The position numbers were made by a program, and so were the translations under genes. From Gordonia oryzae (lineage in GTDB: Bacteria; Actinomycetota; Actinomycetes; Mycobacteriales; Mycobacteriaceae), in NCBI RefSeq assembly GCF_003797185.1, contig NZ_RKMH01000003.1, positions 1 through 64,000 on the forward strand: DNA of 64,000 nucleotides, written 5' to 3'. The notes beneath the pieces are model-generated. The model had not been told where the DNA came from, searched no databases, and was given only the letters and a program-made list of their open reading frames with translations. Of this stretch, positions 1-8,371 are shown piece by piece; within the stretch, counting starts at the first letter, position 1; the number at the start of each line of letters is the position of its first letter.

Positions 1-81
1 TTGCGTCGAGTGGGTGGTGGATGTGGTTGCGATGCTTGTCATCTCACCAGGGTCTCGAGGCTCGCCGCACGCGGCTCACAC

Positions 82-147
82 CTCGACCACCGGGGGGAAG
101 GGAGCGAACATACGGTGATGGGAGCGCTCGACCATCGGGGGAAGGAG
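82..147. repeat. Imperfect direct repeat, intergenic
   Basis: Two copies of a motif reading CTCGACCACCGGGGGGAAGG (from 82) and CTCGACCATCGGGGGAAGG (from 127) lie 45 bases apart in the first 199 bases, which otherwise hold no supported gene. A CTCGACCACCGG motif recalls short dispersed intergenic elements I have seen in Gordonia genomes, but that recollection is not testable here. Whether it is a REP-type element or chance is open. Confidence 0.3.
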
Positions 148-199
148 TAAGCAATTCGATGAGAAGGATCAGCGGCAGGTGGCGATGCCCAGAGCACCC

Positions 200-762
200 T
201 CACTTCGGGGCGTAATGCAGATAGACGGTGCCGTTGGCGAAGGTCCGTTGCTCGATGAGCCGAAGGTCGAGCGCAGCGTCGGCGGGCAGGGCACGCAGCC
301 CCCCTCCGATGATCACGGGGACGACGAACAGCCGTAAACCGCAGACCATTCCGGCGCGGATCGCAGTAGCTGCGGTGGTCGGCGCGAAGATCTCGACCGA
401 GCCAGGAGCGCTCTCGGCGAGCTGCCGTAGTTCTGCGATGTCGAGCTCTCGTACCAACCGCGAGCGATCGGAGGAGAGAGCGTCGGGACTCATCGTCGTC
501 GAGACGACTACTTTCTCGATCGTCTGCCACCGGCGGGGAACACGAGTTCTGCAGCCGTCCAGCTCCCGTCCTCCGGAGGGCTCTCCCAATACCGCATCAG
601 GTCATAGGTCTTGCGGTCCAACACGTCTGCGGAGGTCTCCGCCATACGATCACCATGCATGTCGAAGATCTCCGCATCCGGAGCACCCCAACCGAAATCG
701 CCATCGGCGTCGGCGACGTAGCCGTCGACGGACATGCTGGTGGTGTACATCAGTTGTCCCAT
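200..762 (-). pseudogene. Dihydrofolate reductase family protein, frameshifted
   Basis: The gene starts at ATG 762 behind an AGGAGG ribosome-binding site and opens with MGQLMYTTSMSVDGYVAD, the typical N-terminus of RibD-C/DHFR-like proteins (YwjB/YyaP type). The reading frame ends at a stop near 508. The expected continuation (RRWQTIEKVVVSTT, then a C-terminal block with FVVPVIIGGG and a terminal YLHY) is present in another frame down to 200. The shift falls at about 530-545, in the stretch encoding the P-x-x-W segment, so one indel separates the two halves. Together they would make a normal-length protein of about 187 residues. These proteins are small soluble NAD(P)H-binding reductases of mostly unknown substrate. 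A sequencing error would look identical, but a second damaged gene lies 3.6 kb away. Confidence 0.75.
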
Positions 763-802
763 GCGCCGACCTCCTCGTGGCGAAGTCTCCGTGGCGCACA
801 CC

Positions 803-1828
803 CTACGGAGACCCGACCACGAAATCCAGAGTTGGGTCATCGCTCGGGGTACCGGCGCGCTCAGATGCCACACGGCCGTGGTGGGCGGCGAGCATCGAGC
901 ACACCAACAATTGGATCTGATGAAAGATCATCAGCGGCAGGATGATCAGCCCCACCGGCGCTCCTGCGAAGAGTACTGCGGCCATGGGCAGACCGGCGGC
1001 CAGACTCTTCTTCGATCCACAGAACTGAATGACGATGGCGTCGTCGCGACCGAAGCCCAAAGCCTTTGCAGCCCATCGAGACAAGATCAACACCACTCCG
1101 AGGACGCCTGCGCACACCGCCACCACCAGGGCGATCGACCCCACGCTGACCGACGACCAGATGTGCTCGGCCATACCGGCGCTGAACGCGGAGTACACGA
1201 CCAGCAGCACCGAGCCGCGGTCGACGGTCTTGGTCAGGAAGGGGTGTCGTCCGAGCGGTCCTGCGGCCAGCGGCCGGCACAGTTGGCCGGCGATGAACGG
1301 AAGCAGCAACTGAAGGATGATCTCGCCGAACGATTCCGCACTCACGTGGACTCCGCCGGTGGTGGTCATGAGGGCGACGACGAGCAATGGGGTCAGCACG
1401 ACTCCGAGAAGGTTCGACAACGACGCCGACACGATGGCCGCCGGGACGTTTCCGCGGGCAACCGAGGTGAACGCGATCGACGACTGCACCGTGGACGGCA
1501 CGAGACAGGCGAACAGCACACCGGTGGAAAGGGCACTGCTCAGCAGGTGTGGGGTCAGCACCCGCAGCGCGAGCCCGATCAGCGGGAACACGACGAAGGT
1601 GACCGCCAGAACCGTCAGATGCAATCGCCAATGGCGTGCTCCCGCCATCGCCTCGGCGGGCGAAAGCCGCGTGCCGTAGAGGAAGAACAGAAGCGCGATG
1701 GCCGCTTTCACTATTCCGTCGAGAATCGTCGCTGCTGCACCGGCGACCGGAAACACCGACGCGAGCACCACCGTCGCGAGGATCAAGAGCACAAATCCGT
1801 CGATGGGGAGCTTCCTGAGCAGTCGCAT
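803..1828 (-). CDS. SBF-like (bile acid:sodium symporter family) transporter
   Basis: A polytopic inner-membrane protein of 341 residues with about nine to ten hydrophobic segments. The fold type is that of the YfeH/P7-like branch of the bile acid:sodium symporter superfamily, recognised from the sequence around LFFLYGTRLSPAEA near the N-terminus and FCGSKKSLAAGLPMA in the C-terminal half. The latter is the conserved GSKK(S/T)LA signature. Members exchange organic anions with sodium, but the substrate here is unknown. ATG 1828 gives MRLLRKLPIDGF, the expected N-terminus; ATG 1858 is an in-frame alternative. No strong ribosome-binding site is visible, so the transcript may be leaderless. It is divergent from a LysR regulator about 90 bases away, which probably controls it. 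Confidence 0.8.
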   Translation of the reverse strand: MRLLRKLPIDGFVLLILATVVLASVFPVAGAAATILDGIVKAAIALLFFLYGTRLSPAEAMAGARHWRLHLTVLAVTFVVFPLIGLALRVLTPHLLSSALSTGVLFACLVPSTVQSSIAFTSVARGNVPAAIVSASLSNLLGVVLTPLLVVALMTTTGGVHVSAESFGEIILQLLLPFIAGQLCRPLAAGPLGRHPFLTKTVDRGSVLLVVYSAFSAGMAEHIWSSVSVGSIALVVAVCAGVLGVVLILSRWAAKALGFGRDDAIVIQFCGSKKSLAAGLPMAAVLFAGAPVGLIILPLMIFHQIQLLVCSMLAAHHGRVASERAGTPSDDPTLDFVVGSP

Positions 1829-1887
1829 GAAACATAAGTCAACGCGCGTCGAAGCCATTTGGAAACACGTTGACCATGATAATTGTG

Positions 1888-1902
1888 ATCGAGTTTGTCG
1901 AT
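1888..1902. promoter_or_regulatory. LysR-box-like palindrome (T-N11-A)
   Basis: ATCGA-GTTTG-TCGAT is a perfect 5-base inverted repeat that contains a T-N11-A core (TCGA...TCGA). It sits in the short gap between the divergent transporter and LysR genes, just upstream of the regulator's likely GTG start. This is where LysR-type regulators bind to repress themselves and activate the neighbour. The assignment is inferred from position and pattern. Confidence 0.45.
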
Positions 1903-1918
1903 AACTAGCCTGAGATGT

Positions 1919-2752
1919 GTGCTCGATCCCACCACGCTGCGCACCTTCCTCACTGTCGTCCACACCGGCGGGTTCTCAGCCGCGGCACGCCAGCTCGACG
2001 TCGGGCAATCCACTGTGTCCGGCCACATCGCCCGCCTGGAGAAACAGGTCGGCAGAACGCTGTTGCGACGCGACACGCACTCTGTCGAGCTGACCGCGGA
2101 CGGCTCGGTGATGGCCGGCTTCGCCCGCTCCATCCTCAGCGAGTGCGATCGCGCGCTGAGTTATTTCACCGACGACGGCATCACCGGACGCATCCGCTTC
2201 GGGGTGTCGGAGGACCTTGTGGCCACAGGGACGCCGGAAATCCTGCGCCGCTTCCGGACCGACCACCCGCGCGTCGATATCGAGCTGACCATCGGACTCA
2301 GCGAGGACCTCCACACGAGCCTGCGTTCGGGTTCACTGGATCTGGTTTTGGCCAAACGCAATCCGGGCCAGCGGCACGGACAGTTGATCTTCACCGAGCC
2401 GCTGGTCTGGGCGGGCGCGTCGGACACCGTCCTACGGCCCGGTGACCCGATTCCGCTCGTGACCTTTCCAGAACCCAGCATCTCGCGCACCGCTGCGCTC
2501 ACCGCACTCGCCGACGCGGGGCTCGATCACCGGATCACCTGCGTCTCCAACAATCAGCAGGGGTTGCGCGCCGCGGTGCTGGCCGGGCTCGGAGTGATGG
2601 TGCATGCGCGTCGACTCCTGCCCGCCGACGTCGTCGAACTCGACGGCCTGCCCGACCCGGGACTCACCGAGGTCGTGGTGATCACCCGGCGGCGGCCGAC
2701 GACACGCGCCGAGGCAGCGCTGCTCGCGGTACTGCGGTCCGCGACGTGGTGA
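1919..2752 (+). CDS. LysR-type transcriptional regulator
   Basis: A 277-residue LysR-family regulator. Residues 1-60 form the winged helix-turn-helix (LRTFLTVVHTGGFSAAARQL...TVSGHIARLEKQVGRTLLRR), the canonical LysR recognition block. Residues from about 85 on form the periplasmic-binding-protein-like effector domain. GTG 1919 starts the protein at VLDPTTLRTF, close to the family norm; TTG 1895 would add eight residues. It is divergent from the SBF-like transporter and has an operator-like palindrome immediately upstream. The expected role is effector-dependent control of that transporter. The effector cannot be told from the sequence. Confidence 0.85.
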   Translation: MLDPTTLRTFLTVVHTGGFSAAARQLDVGQSTVSGHIARLEKQVGRTLLRRDTHSVELTADGSVMAGFARSILSECDRALSYFTDDGITGRIRFGVSEDLVATGTPEILRRFRTDHPRVDIELTIGLSEDLHTSLRSGSLDLVLAKRNPGQRHGQLIFTEPLVWAGASDTVLRPGDPIPLVTFPEPSISRTAALTALADAGLDHRITCVSNNQQGLRAAVLAGLGVMVHARRLLPADVVELDGLPDPGLTEVVVITRRRPTTRAEAALLAVLRSATW

Positions 2753-2761
2753 GTTCCAGCG

Positions 2762-3775
2762 TCACGAGGGCTCGCGGATCACTCCCACGTGTCGCACCGT
2801 TCCGGACAGGCCCGGCAGTTCCTTGGGAGCCGTCCATGTGCGCAGACCGTCGCCACTATCGGAGTAGAGGTATTTGCCCCTGGTGTAAGCGTCGAAGTAC
2901 ATCCGCCATGCTCCACCGGGCAGTTGGATGACCGACGGCCCTTCCACGTAGGCACCCCAATTGCCCGGAGCAACAAAGGTGTAGGGCCCTGCCAGGGCGG
3001 ACGCGACGGCGTGCTCGATGACCTTCTTGGTCTCGTTTTTGGTGAATGCGTGGTAGGTCGAGCCCACCTTCACGATGGTGGTGTCGATGTGGTCGGCGCC
3101 GATTCCCGCGAGCGGCACCGGCGGCCCCCAGTTCCGCAGCGAGGGGTCCGTCGCCGTCATCAGATACGGGATGAACCCACCGCCGGTCGACATCGACACG
3201 ATGATGTTGACGCGACCGTTCTCGACGAACCAGTCCGGAGCCCACGCCTTGGTGGTGAACGGCGACAGTGAGGGCAGTCCACTCGACCCGGCGGAACCCG
3301 ACGAACCCAGCGCACCCAACGATCCCTTGCCGTCGCCGGTACCGGGAAGAAGCAAGCAGCAGAACGGGACTGCCAGGTTCTGAACGAACGTCCAGTGGGT
3401 GAGGTCGGAGCTACGCGCGAACCCGATACTGGCGCCCGCGGCCGTGGTGTAGGTGAGGTAGTACCACCCGTCGGTATTACGGAAGATCCGTGGGTCGCGC
3501 ACCAACCCGGACGGCGGACGATACGCCGCCATCTGCAGGACGTCGAAATGAGTGCCGTCGACGGACCGGTAGACATCCATGTCACGATCGCTGGCGTTGC
3601 TGAACGCGACCATCGTGTATCGCCACCCGGATTGTGGTGCGGCTCCGGCCGTCCCGGGAACGGCAAACAGCAACCCCGCGACAGCCAGGACCGCCGATAT
3701 CACCACGCATATCGTCCGCTTCGTCACCGAAGCAGTATCGGTGATGGGCGACAATTCAGAAACACCTCGGCTCAC
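2762..3775 (-). CDS. Secreted glycoside hydrolase family 43-like protein
   Basis: A secreted protein with a signal peptide (positively charged VTKRT, then a hydrophobic run ending in an AGAAP cleavage region). The rest resembles the five-bladed propeller of GH43/62-type arabinosidases and xylosidases: repeated strand motifs such as WYYLTYTTAAGASIGFA. Candidate acidic residues occur at LVRDPRIF, KAWAPDWF and YVEGPSVI, matching the Asp-Asp-Glu spacing of the clan. A Ser/Gly-rich loop (around GSSGSAGSSG) interrupts the middle. GTG 3775 is the longest start; GTG 3727 (VTKRTICVV) fits a signal peptide better. It probably acts on arabinose-containing glycans outside the cell, possibly self arabinogalactan; substrate and activity are inferred. 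It converges with the LysR gene, only 9 bases apart. Confidence 0.7.
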   Translation of the reverse strand: MSRGVSELSPITDTASVTKRTICVVISAVLAVAGLLFAVPGTAGAAPQSGWRYTMVAFSNASDRDMDVYRSVDGTHFDVLQMAAYRPPSGLVRDPRIFRNTDGWYYLTYTTAAGASIGFARSSDLTHWTFVQNLAVPFCCLLLPGTGDGKGSLGALGSSGSAGSSGLPSLSPFTTKAWAPDWFVENGRVNIIVSMSTGGGFIPYLMTATDPSLRNWGPPVPLAGIGADHIDTTIVKVGSTYHAFTKNETKKVIEHAVASALAGPYTFVAPGNWGAYVEGPSVIQLPGGAWRMYFDAYTRGKYLYSDSGDGLRTWTAPKELPGLSGTVRHVGVIREPS

Positions 3776-3790
3776 ACGGGTACCACATCG

Positions 3791-4306
3791 TTATCCCCCG
3801 GTTTCGCCTGAGATGACGTTTCTCGCAAGGAAGACCAGGTCGTAGGTCCCGACATTCCGGCGACGGAACTCTCGAAAACCGAAACGGTGATACAGGCGAA
3901 TGTTCGCGAGACTGTGCTCACCGGTGAACAGTTCGAGTCTGGTGACAGCTCTGGGTAACCATGTGTCGACCGCGCCGAGCAGACGACTGCCCAAACCCCT
4001 CCCCTGCAGGTCGGGCGCGACCGTGAGACGACCGAGTTCAGCGGTGTCACCGTGCACCGTGAGTCGTACTGCGGCGACCAGACGTGCTCCGGAGGTGATT
4101 CCCAGGGCGATCACCTCCGGGCTCTGCAATTCGTCGACGATCTCGTCGACGGTCTGATCCAGCGGGGGCAGCTGCAGGTCGTTGTGCAGCTTCGCCTCGG
4201 TGACATACGCAGCCCGTTGCAGGGTCAGAATCTCACCGGCCCGCTCGACACCGATCCGGTGGACGTCACCGAAGTCGCGGTCGGACCCGTCGACGTCGGT
4301 CGTCAT
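3791..4306 (-). CDS. GNAT-family N-acetyltransferase
   Basis: A 171-residue GCN5-related acetyltransferase. The acetyl-CoA-binding motif A reads LGRLTVAPDLQGRGLGSRLL (R/Q-x-x-G-x-G/A loop: QGRGLG). It is followed by the family's LRLY/IRLYHRFGF motif B near the C-terminus, where the Tyr normally acts as general acid. ATG 4306 is preceded by an AAGG ribosome-binding site. The protein would be cytoplasmic and acetylate a small amine or an N-terminus; the substrate is not predictable. It is downstream of the broken SDR gene on the same strand and upstream of the GH43-like gene, so it may have been cotranscribed with them. Confidence 0.85.
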   Translation of the reverse strand: MTTDVDGSDRDFGDVHRIGVERAGEILTLQRAAYVTEAKLHNDLQLPPLDQTVDEIVDELQSPEVIALGITSGARLVAAVRLTVHGDTAELGRLTVAPDLQGRGLGSRLLGAVDTWLPRAVTRLELFTGEHSLANIRLYHRFGFREFRRRNVGTYDLVFLARNVISGETGG

Positions 4307-4369
4307 CGGTTCGCCTTTCTGACGCTGAGGCCCGGCTTCGGCACCGAACTCGGACGCCAATCCTAGGTC

Positions 4370-5250
4370 TCACGGTTCGATGTTCTCCAGATCCTCGAGC
4401 AGGCTCGGATGCGTCGGCGTCCAACCGAGTGCCTCGCGGGTGTGCGTGCTCGTCGAGGGCTGATCCACCGCGAAGATCGGACCGAACGAACCGAAGCTCT
4501 CGGTGGTATCTGCTGTACCGGCAGTCGCAGCCGCCTGCCGATGACCGAAATGATGTCGGCGACGGTGTTTCCCTCGTCGGCGACCGCGTGCCACGCTGTC
4601 CCGGCCGGCGCCGATTCCAGCGCGAGGCGGAACAGTGTCGCGGCGTCGCGGGCGTGCACGGCCGGCCAGCGCTGCGTGCCGTCGCCCGGGTATCCCGCTA
4701 CGCCGCTGCGTCGTGCCTGTTGGGTCAACAGGCCGGCGAACCCACCCTCACCATGGTTGTGAACCGTCCGAGGCAGACGAATCGCACTGGGGCGCACGCC
4801 TTTCGATGCGAGGTCGAGTAACGCCAGCACCGATCGGGCCCGGCCGCCGACGGGACCGTCGGTGGGCAACGGATCGGCCTCGGTGGACGCGCGCCCCGGA
4901 ATCCACGGCGTGCCCGACACGGTGACGATCGGACGGTCGGTGCCGATGAGTTCCTCCCCGGTGGCCGACAACGCGGCGGTTTCCTAGGTGATCGCCGCGG
5001 CCAACGCGTCGGCTCCGTGGTCGCCGTGATCGAAGGCGAGGCTGATCACGCCCTCGGACTGCGCGACGCCGGAGCGCAGGACGTCGAGATCAGACAACCC
5101 ACCGCGCAAGACCTGCGCACCGGCGTCGGCGAGTACCTGCACGGACCGGTCGGAGCGAGCGAGGGCAAGCACGGTGTGGTCGTTGTCGAGCAACTCTGAG
5201 ACGACGGCGGAGCCGATGGTGCCGGTACCGCCGGTGACGAAGACGTGCAT
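4370..5250 (-). pseudogene. NAD(P)-dependent epimerase/SDR, nonsense mutation plus frameshift
   Basis: The frame opens at ATG 5250 with MHVFVTGGTGTIGSAVVSEL, the TGGTGxIG dinucleotide-binding loop of extended SDR/epimerase proteins. It meets an in-frame TAG at 4984-4986 after about 88 residues. The same frame then continues without interruption (ETAALSATGEELIGTD...) to about 4500, where a shift to another frame is needed to recover the C-terminus (ESFGSFGPIFAVDQPS...LGWTPTHPSLLEDLENIEP) ending near 4370. Joined, the pieces make a normal protein of about 292 residues. Two independent lesions make simple sequencing error less likely than decay. It is divergent from a TetR regulator over a large inverted repeat. 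Confidence 0.8.
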
Positions 5251-5265
5251 GGATCTCTCCTGACG

Positions 5266-5324
5266 AGTGATGCGACTGTTGTCTCATCACTGCAGCGCGA
5301 TGACGGGACACATGTCGCATCACT
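5266..5324. promoter_or_regulatory. Large inverted repeat, probable TetR operator region
   Basis: AGTGATGCGAC (5266-5276) and its exact complement GTCGCATCACT (5314-5324) form an 11-base perfect inverted repeat with a 37-base spacer. The left arm also pairs with GTCTCATCAC (5281-5290; 9 of 10 matches across a 4-base spacer), giving a compact 24-base near-palindrome. The region fills the gap between the divergent broken SDR gene and the TetR gene, so it is a likely autoregulatory operator. Confidence 0.6.
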
Positions 5325-5335
5325 ATGATGACCAC

Positions 5336-5914
5336 ATGGCTCGATGGGAACCCGGCGCACGCGAGCGCCTCGTCCTCGCCGCGGTGGACCTGTTCAACGA
5401 ACACCGCTACGACGCGACGACAGTCGCGCAGATCGCCGACCGTGCCGGCGTCACCCGCAGCACGTTCTTCCGGCACTTCTCGGACAAGCGCGAGGTGCTG
5501 GTGGCCGGCCAGGAAACGCTCAGCCGTCTGATGGCGGAGGGAATCGCCGAGGCGTCCGCCGACGCGACACCACTCGGCATGGTCGCCGCAGGTCTCGAGC
5601 GTGCCGCCGGCGAGATGGGGCCGATGAACCGGGAACTCGGACCGAGACTCAGCGCGGCGATCGCCGCCAGCACCGAACTCCAGGAACGTGACGCCCTCAA
5701 GAGCGTCGGGCTCGCCGCCGCGATGACCGACGCCCTCATCACCCGCGGCGTCGCGGATGCGACCGCGCGGGTCGCCGCCGAACTCGGTGTGCTCGCCTTC
5801 AAACAGGGATACGCGAAATGGGCCGAGGGCGAGAAGGACGACGGCGCGCCGCTCGTGTCGTTCGTACTCGAAGCGCTCAGCGAATTACGCTCGGCCGCAG
5901 GGTCACTGGGCTGA
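5336..5914 (+). CDS. TetR-family transcriptional regulator
   Basis: A 192-residue TetR/AcrR-type repressor. The N-terminal helix-turn-helix reads AAVDLFNEHRYDATTVAQIADRAGVTRSTFFRHFSDK in outline, with the characteristic T-x-x-x-F-x-x-HF-x-x-K recognition helix end. The C-terminal ligand domain is Ala-rich and helical. ATG 5336 (MARWEPGARERL) is preferred because upstream ATGs would place the operator-like repeat inside the coding region. The natural divergent target, an SDR gene, is broken, so this regulator may be an orphan or may control the RCC1-repeat gene that begins 8 bases after its stop. The effector is unknown. Confidence 0.85.
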   Translation: MARWEPGARERLVLAAVDLFNEHRYDATTVAQIADRAGVTRSTFFRHFSDKREVLVAGQETLSRLMAEGIAEASADATPLGMVAAGLERAAGEMGPMNRELGPRLSAAIAASTELQERDALKSVGLAAAMTDALITRGVADATARVAAELGVLAFKQGYAKWAEGEKDDGAPLVSFVLEALSELRSAAGSLG

Positions 5915-5922
5915 TCCCGCAC

Positions 5923-6756
5923 ATGAACACGCTGGCCGCAGGCCGACGACACTCGGTCGCATGCCGGGAGGACGGGACGGCAGTGGCGACCGGCGACGGT
6001 CGCGCCGGGGAATGTGACGTCTCGTCGTGGTCGGGTATCTGTGCCGCGGCCGCCGGCAACGTGCATGCCGCGCGCAATACCGGCCGATCCCACAGCGTCG
6101 GGTTGCGCAGCGACGGAACGGTTCTCGCCGCAGGGTGGAACGGTGACGGACAGACCGACGTCGGCCGATGGCGTGAGATCGTCGGCGTGGCAGCCGGATG
6201 GAGAACCACTCTCGGCCTCCGCGCGGATGGCACCGTGGTCGCGACCGGTCGCACCGCGGAGGGTCAGTGTGATGTGGCCGCCTGGAAAGACGCCGTCTCG
6301 ATCGCGTGCGGAGACTGGCATTCGGTCGCCGTATTGGCCGACGGCACAGCACTATCCACCGGCAGCAATCGGCGCGGGCAGGGTGCGGTCGGCGGCTGGC
6401 ACGACCTGATCGGCATCGGCGCCGGCTATCTACACACCGTCGGCTTGCGCGTCGACGGCACCGCACTGGCCACCGGCGACAACACCGCGGGCCAGTGCGA
6501 CGTCACCCGATGGCGCACCGTCGTCGCGGTGTCGGCGGGCAGCCACCACACGGTGGCGCTCCTCGCTGACGGAACCGTGCGGGCGGTCGGCGACAATCAC
6601 CACCGACAGTGCGAGGTCGCAGAGTGGCGTGGCGTTACTGCCGTCGCGGCCGGATCGGCGCACACGCTCGGACTTCTCGACGACGGAACCGTCATCGCGA
6701 CCGGGGAGAATTCGCATGGTCAGTGCGACGTGAGGCCCTGGCGCCTGCATCGATGA
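5923..6756 (+). CDS. Seven-repeat RCC1-like beta-propeller protein
   Basis: A 277-residue protein built almost entirely from seven tandem repeats of about 38 residues. The consensus is A-x-G-x-x-H-[ST]-[VL]-x-L-x-x-DGT-x-x-A-x-G-x-N-x-x-GQCDV-x-x-W. Seven copies match the blade number of RCC1-type propellers. There is no signal peptide or membrane segment, so it is predicted cytoplasmic. It starts at ATG 5923, 8 bases after the TetR stop, and is probably cotranscribed with it. Eukaryotic RCC1 is a Ran exchange factor, but no such partner exists in bacteria and the bacterial versions have no agreed role; a protein-binding scaffold is the safest inference. Repeat 2 carries a longer loop (AGNVHAARNTGRSHS). 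Confidence 0.75.
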   Translation: MNTLAAGRRHSVACREDGTAVATGDGRAGECDVSSWSGICAAAAGNVHAARNTGRSHSVGLRSDGTVLAAGWNGDGQTDVGRWREIVGVAAGWRTTLGLRADGTVVATGRTAEGQCDVAAWKDAVSIACGDWHSVAVLADGTALSTGSNRRGQGAVGGWHDLIGIGAGYLHTVGLRVDGTALATGDNTAGQCDVTRWRTVVAVSAGSHHTVALLADGTVRAVGDNHHRQCEVAEWRGVTAVAAGSAHTLGLLDDGTVIATGENSHGQCDVRPWRLHR

Positions 6757-6795
6757 CCTGCCGCTCACCCGAGCGGCGCGCCCCCGCGTGGCAAG

Positions 6796-8283
6796 TCAGG
6801 TACTCGCCGCGGAGGCGCTACGGCCTGCAGCGACGGCCGACGCGAGGGCAGCCAGTGCTGCGAGAGCAGCGAAGCCGAGCAGCACCAGCCAGGCCCAGTG
6901 CGCCGCCCCCACCAGTGCATTGTGTGCCGCGCCGGCCGGATCGGATGCGTCGCGTCTGCTGTCGTGTCCGGCAACGTGCAGGGTCAAGGTGACAACGGCA
7001 ACGCCGGTGGCCACTCCAACATTGCGGGACAATGCGATCAACGATCCGGCGGTACCGGTTCCGCGAGCTGTGGCCGCGGCCATCACCGAGGCGTTGTTGG
7101 CAGGTACGTACACCCCGAGGCCGATGCCGAGGACCGCCAATGCAGGGACAATCCACGCAATCTCGGTCGGCCGGGACGCGAGCGCCACAATCGCTCCGAG
7201 AATCGCCACACATCCCACATCGGTGCGCATGGAGTTTCCGGCCCAGGAGTGCAGCCACGCGGTGGAGGCAACGGTCGCCGTGAGGAATCCGGCGGGCATC
7301 GCGAACAGGATCACGCCGGTCGCCGACACCGACCAGCCCAGTGGGACGAGAAGTTGCGGGATGAGCACGGTCGGCGCGATCAGCAAGAGATAACTCACCA
7401 TGGCGCCCAGCGCGCCGATCGCGATCTGTGGGGTGCGCAGCGTCGGCGGATCGATCAGCGGTGCGCCCGCACGCTTTTCTCTCCGCCAGAACACCGGGAG
7501 AATAAGTGCGGGACTCACGAGCAGGATGAGTGACCCGACCAACCCCAGCGGCAAGCCGGAGAGCCCGGACAGACCGACCAGCAGCCCGATGGCGGCCAGC
7601 GCGAGCAGAGTGGTTCCGGGCCAGTCGAATCGGGGCATCGAACGCCGTTGTGTCGCGTCGGGCAGGAGCACAAGCGCCGAGACCACCGCGACGACACCGA
7701 TCGGAACGTTCACCCAGAAGATCGACCTCCATCCGAAAGCGTCGACCAGGAAGCCACCGCTCATCGGCCCGAGCGCCAGGCCCAGAGACTGCACGGCGGC
7801 TTGGACGGCGAGCCCGTCGCGCAATCTTTCCTTGGGAATGTTCTCGGTGACCATTGCGATGGCGTTGCCGGCAATCGCGGCTCCACCGGTGCCCTGCAGC
7901 ACCCGAAACGCGATCAACGAGGCGAGGTCCGGCGCGATGCTGCAGAGAATCGAACCGACCGTGAACATCGCATACCCGTAGAGATACAGGTTCTTGCGTC
8001 CCCAGCCGTCACCGAGTCGCGCGCATGGCGCGACCAGCGCCACCACCGTCAGCACGTAGGCCACCGACACCCACTGTGCCGACGCGAGCGACGCGGCGAA
8101 GGACCGCTGCAATGACGGCAGTGCCAGTGTGACGATGCTCGAGTCCAGCTGAATCATGAACGCGCCGAAGCTGATTCCGGCGATGGTGTACCAGTGGGAC
8201 CGCGAGGACCGCTCGACCCATTCCGGTCGCCGGGGCAACTTCATGGCCGGCCGACGAATGCGCACTGCGCCTGCACTGTTCAC
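6796..8283 (-). CDS. MFS transporter, DHA2 (14-TM drug:H+ antiporter) family
   Basis: A 495-residue integral membrane protein with about 14 hydrophobic segments, the layout of DHA2/EmrB-QacA exporters. Diagnostic motifs are LDSSIVTLALPSLQRSF in the first helix (motif D1), LGDGWGRKNLYLYG after helix 2 (motif A, G-x-L-x-D-x-x-G-R-x-x) and LGPMSGGFLVDAFGWRSIFWVNVPIG (motif C region). The start is GTG 8283 or ATG 8244 (MKLPRRPEW). Such proteins export hydrophobic or cationic drugs using the proton gradient. It ends 40 bases after the RCC1 gene in convergent orientation. No adjacent regulator is evident. Confidence 0.85.
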   Translation of the reverse strand: MNSAGAVRIRRPAMKLPRRPEWVERSSRSHWYTIAGISFGAFMIQLDSSIVTLALPSLQRSFAASLASAQWVSVAYVLTVVALVAPCARLGDGWGRKNLYLYGYAMFTVGSILCSIAPDLASLIAFRVLQGTGGAAIAGNAIAMVTENIPKERLRDGLAVQAAVQSLGLALGPMSGGFLVDAFGWRSIFWVNVPIGVVAVVSALVLLPDATQRRSMPRFDWPGTTLLALAAIGLLVGLSGLSGLPLGLVGSLILLVSPALILPVFWRREKRAGAPLIDPPTLRTPQIAIGALGAMVSYLLLIAPTVLIPQLLVPLGWSVSATGVILFAMPAGFLTATVASTAWLHSWAGNSMRTDVGCVAILGAIVALASRPTEIAWIVPALAVLGIGLGVYVPANNASVMAAATARGTGTAGSLIALSRNVGVATGVAVVTLTLHVAGHDSRRDASDPAGAAHNALVGAAHWAWLVLLGFAALAALAALASAVAAGRSASAAST

Positions 8284-8371
8284 GATCAGCCATTGTGCCC
8301 ATCATCAGGCTCTCCGGCGTGGGACTCGCCGAATCATCGGAGCTGATGCCCTACATGGAGAGAGGATTCCG

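Noticed and set aside
734..1837. 367-codon plus-strand frame over the SBF-like transporter
   Set aside because: The product is a Gln/His/Arg-rich low-complexity sequence. The opposite frame shows proper membrane helices and the GSKK motif.
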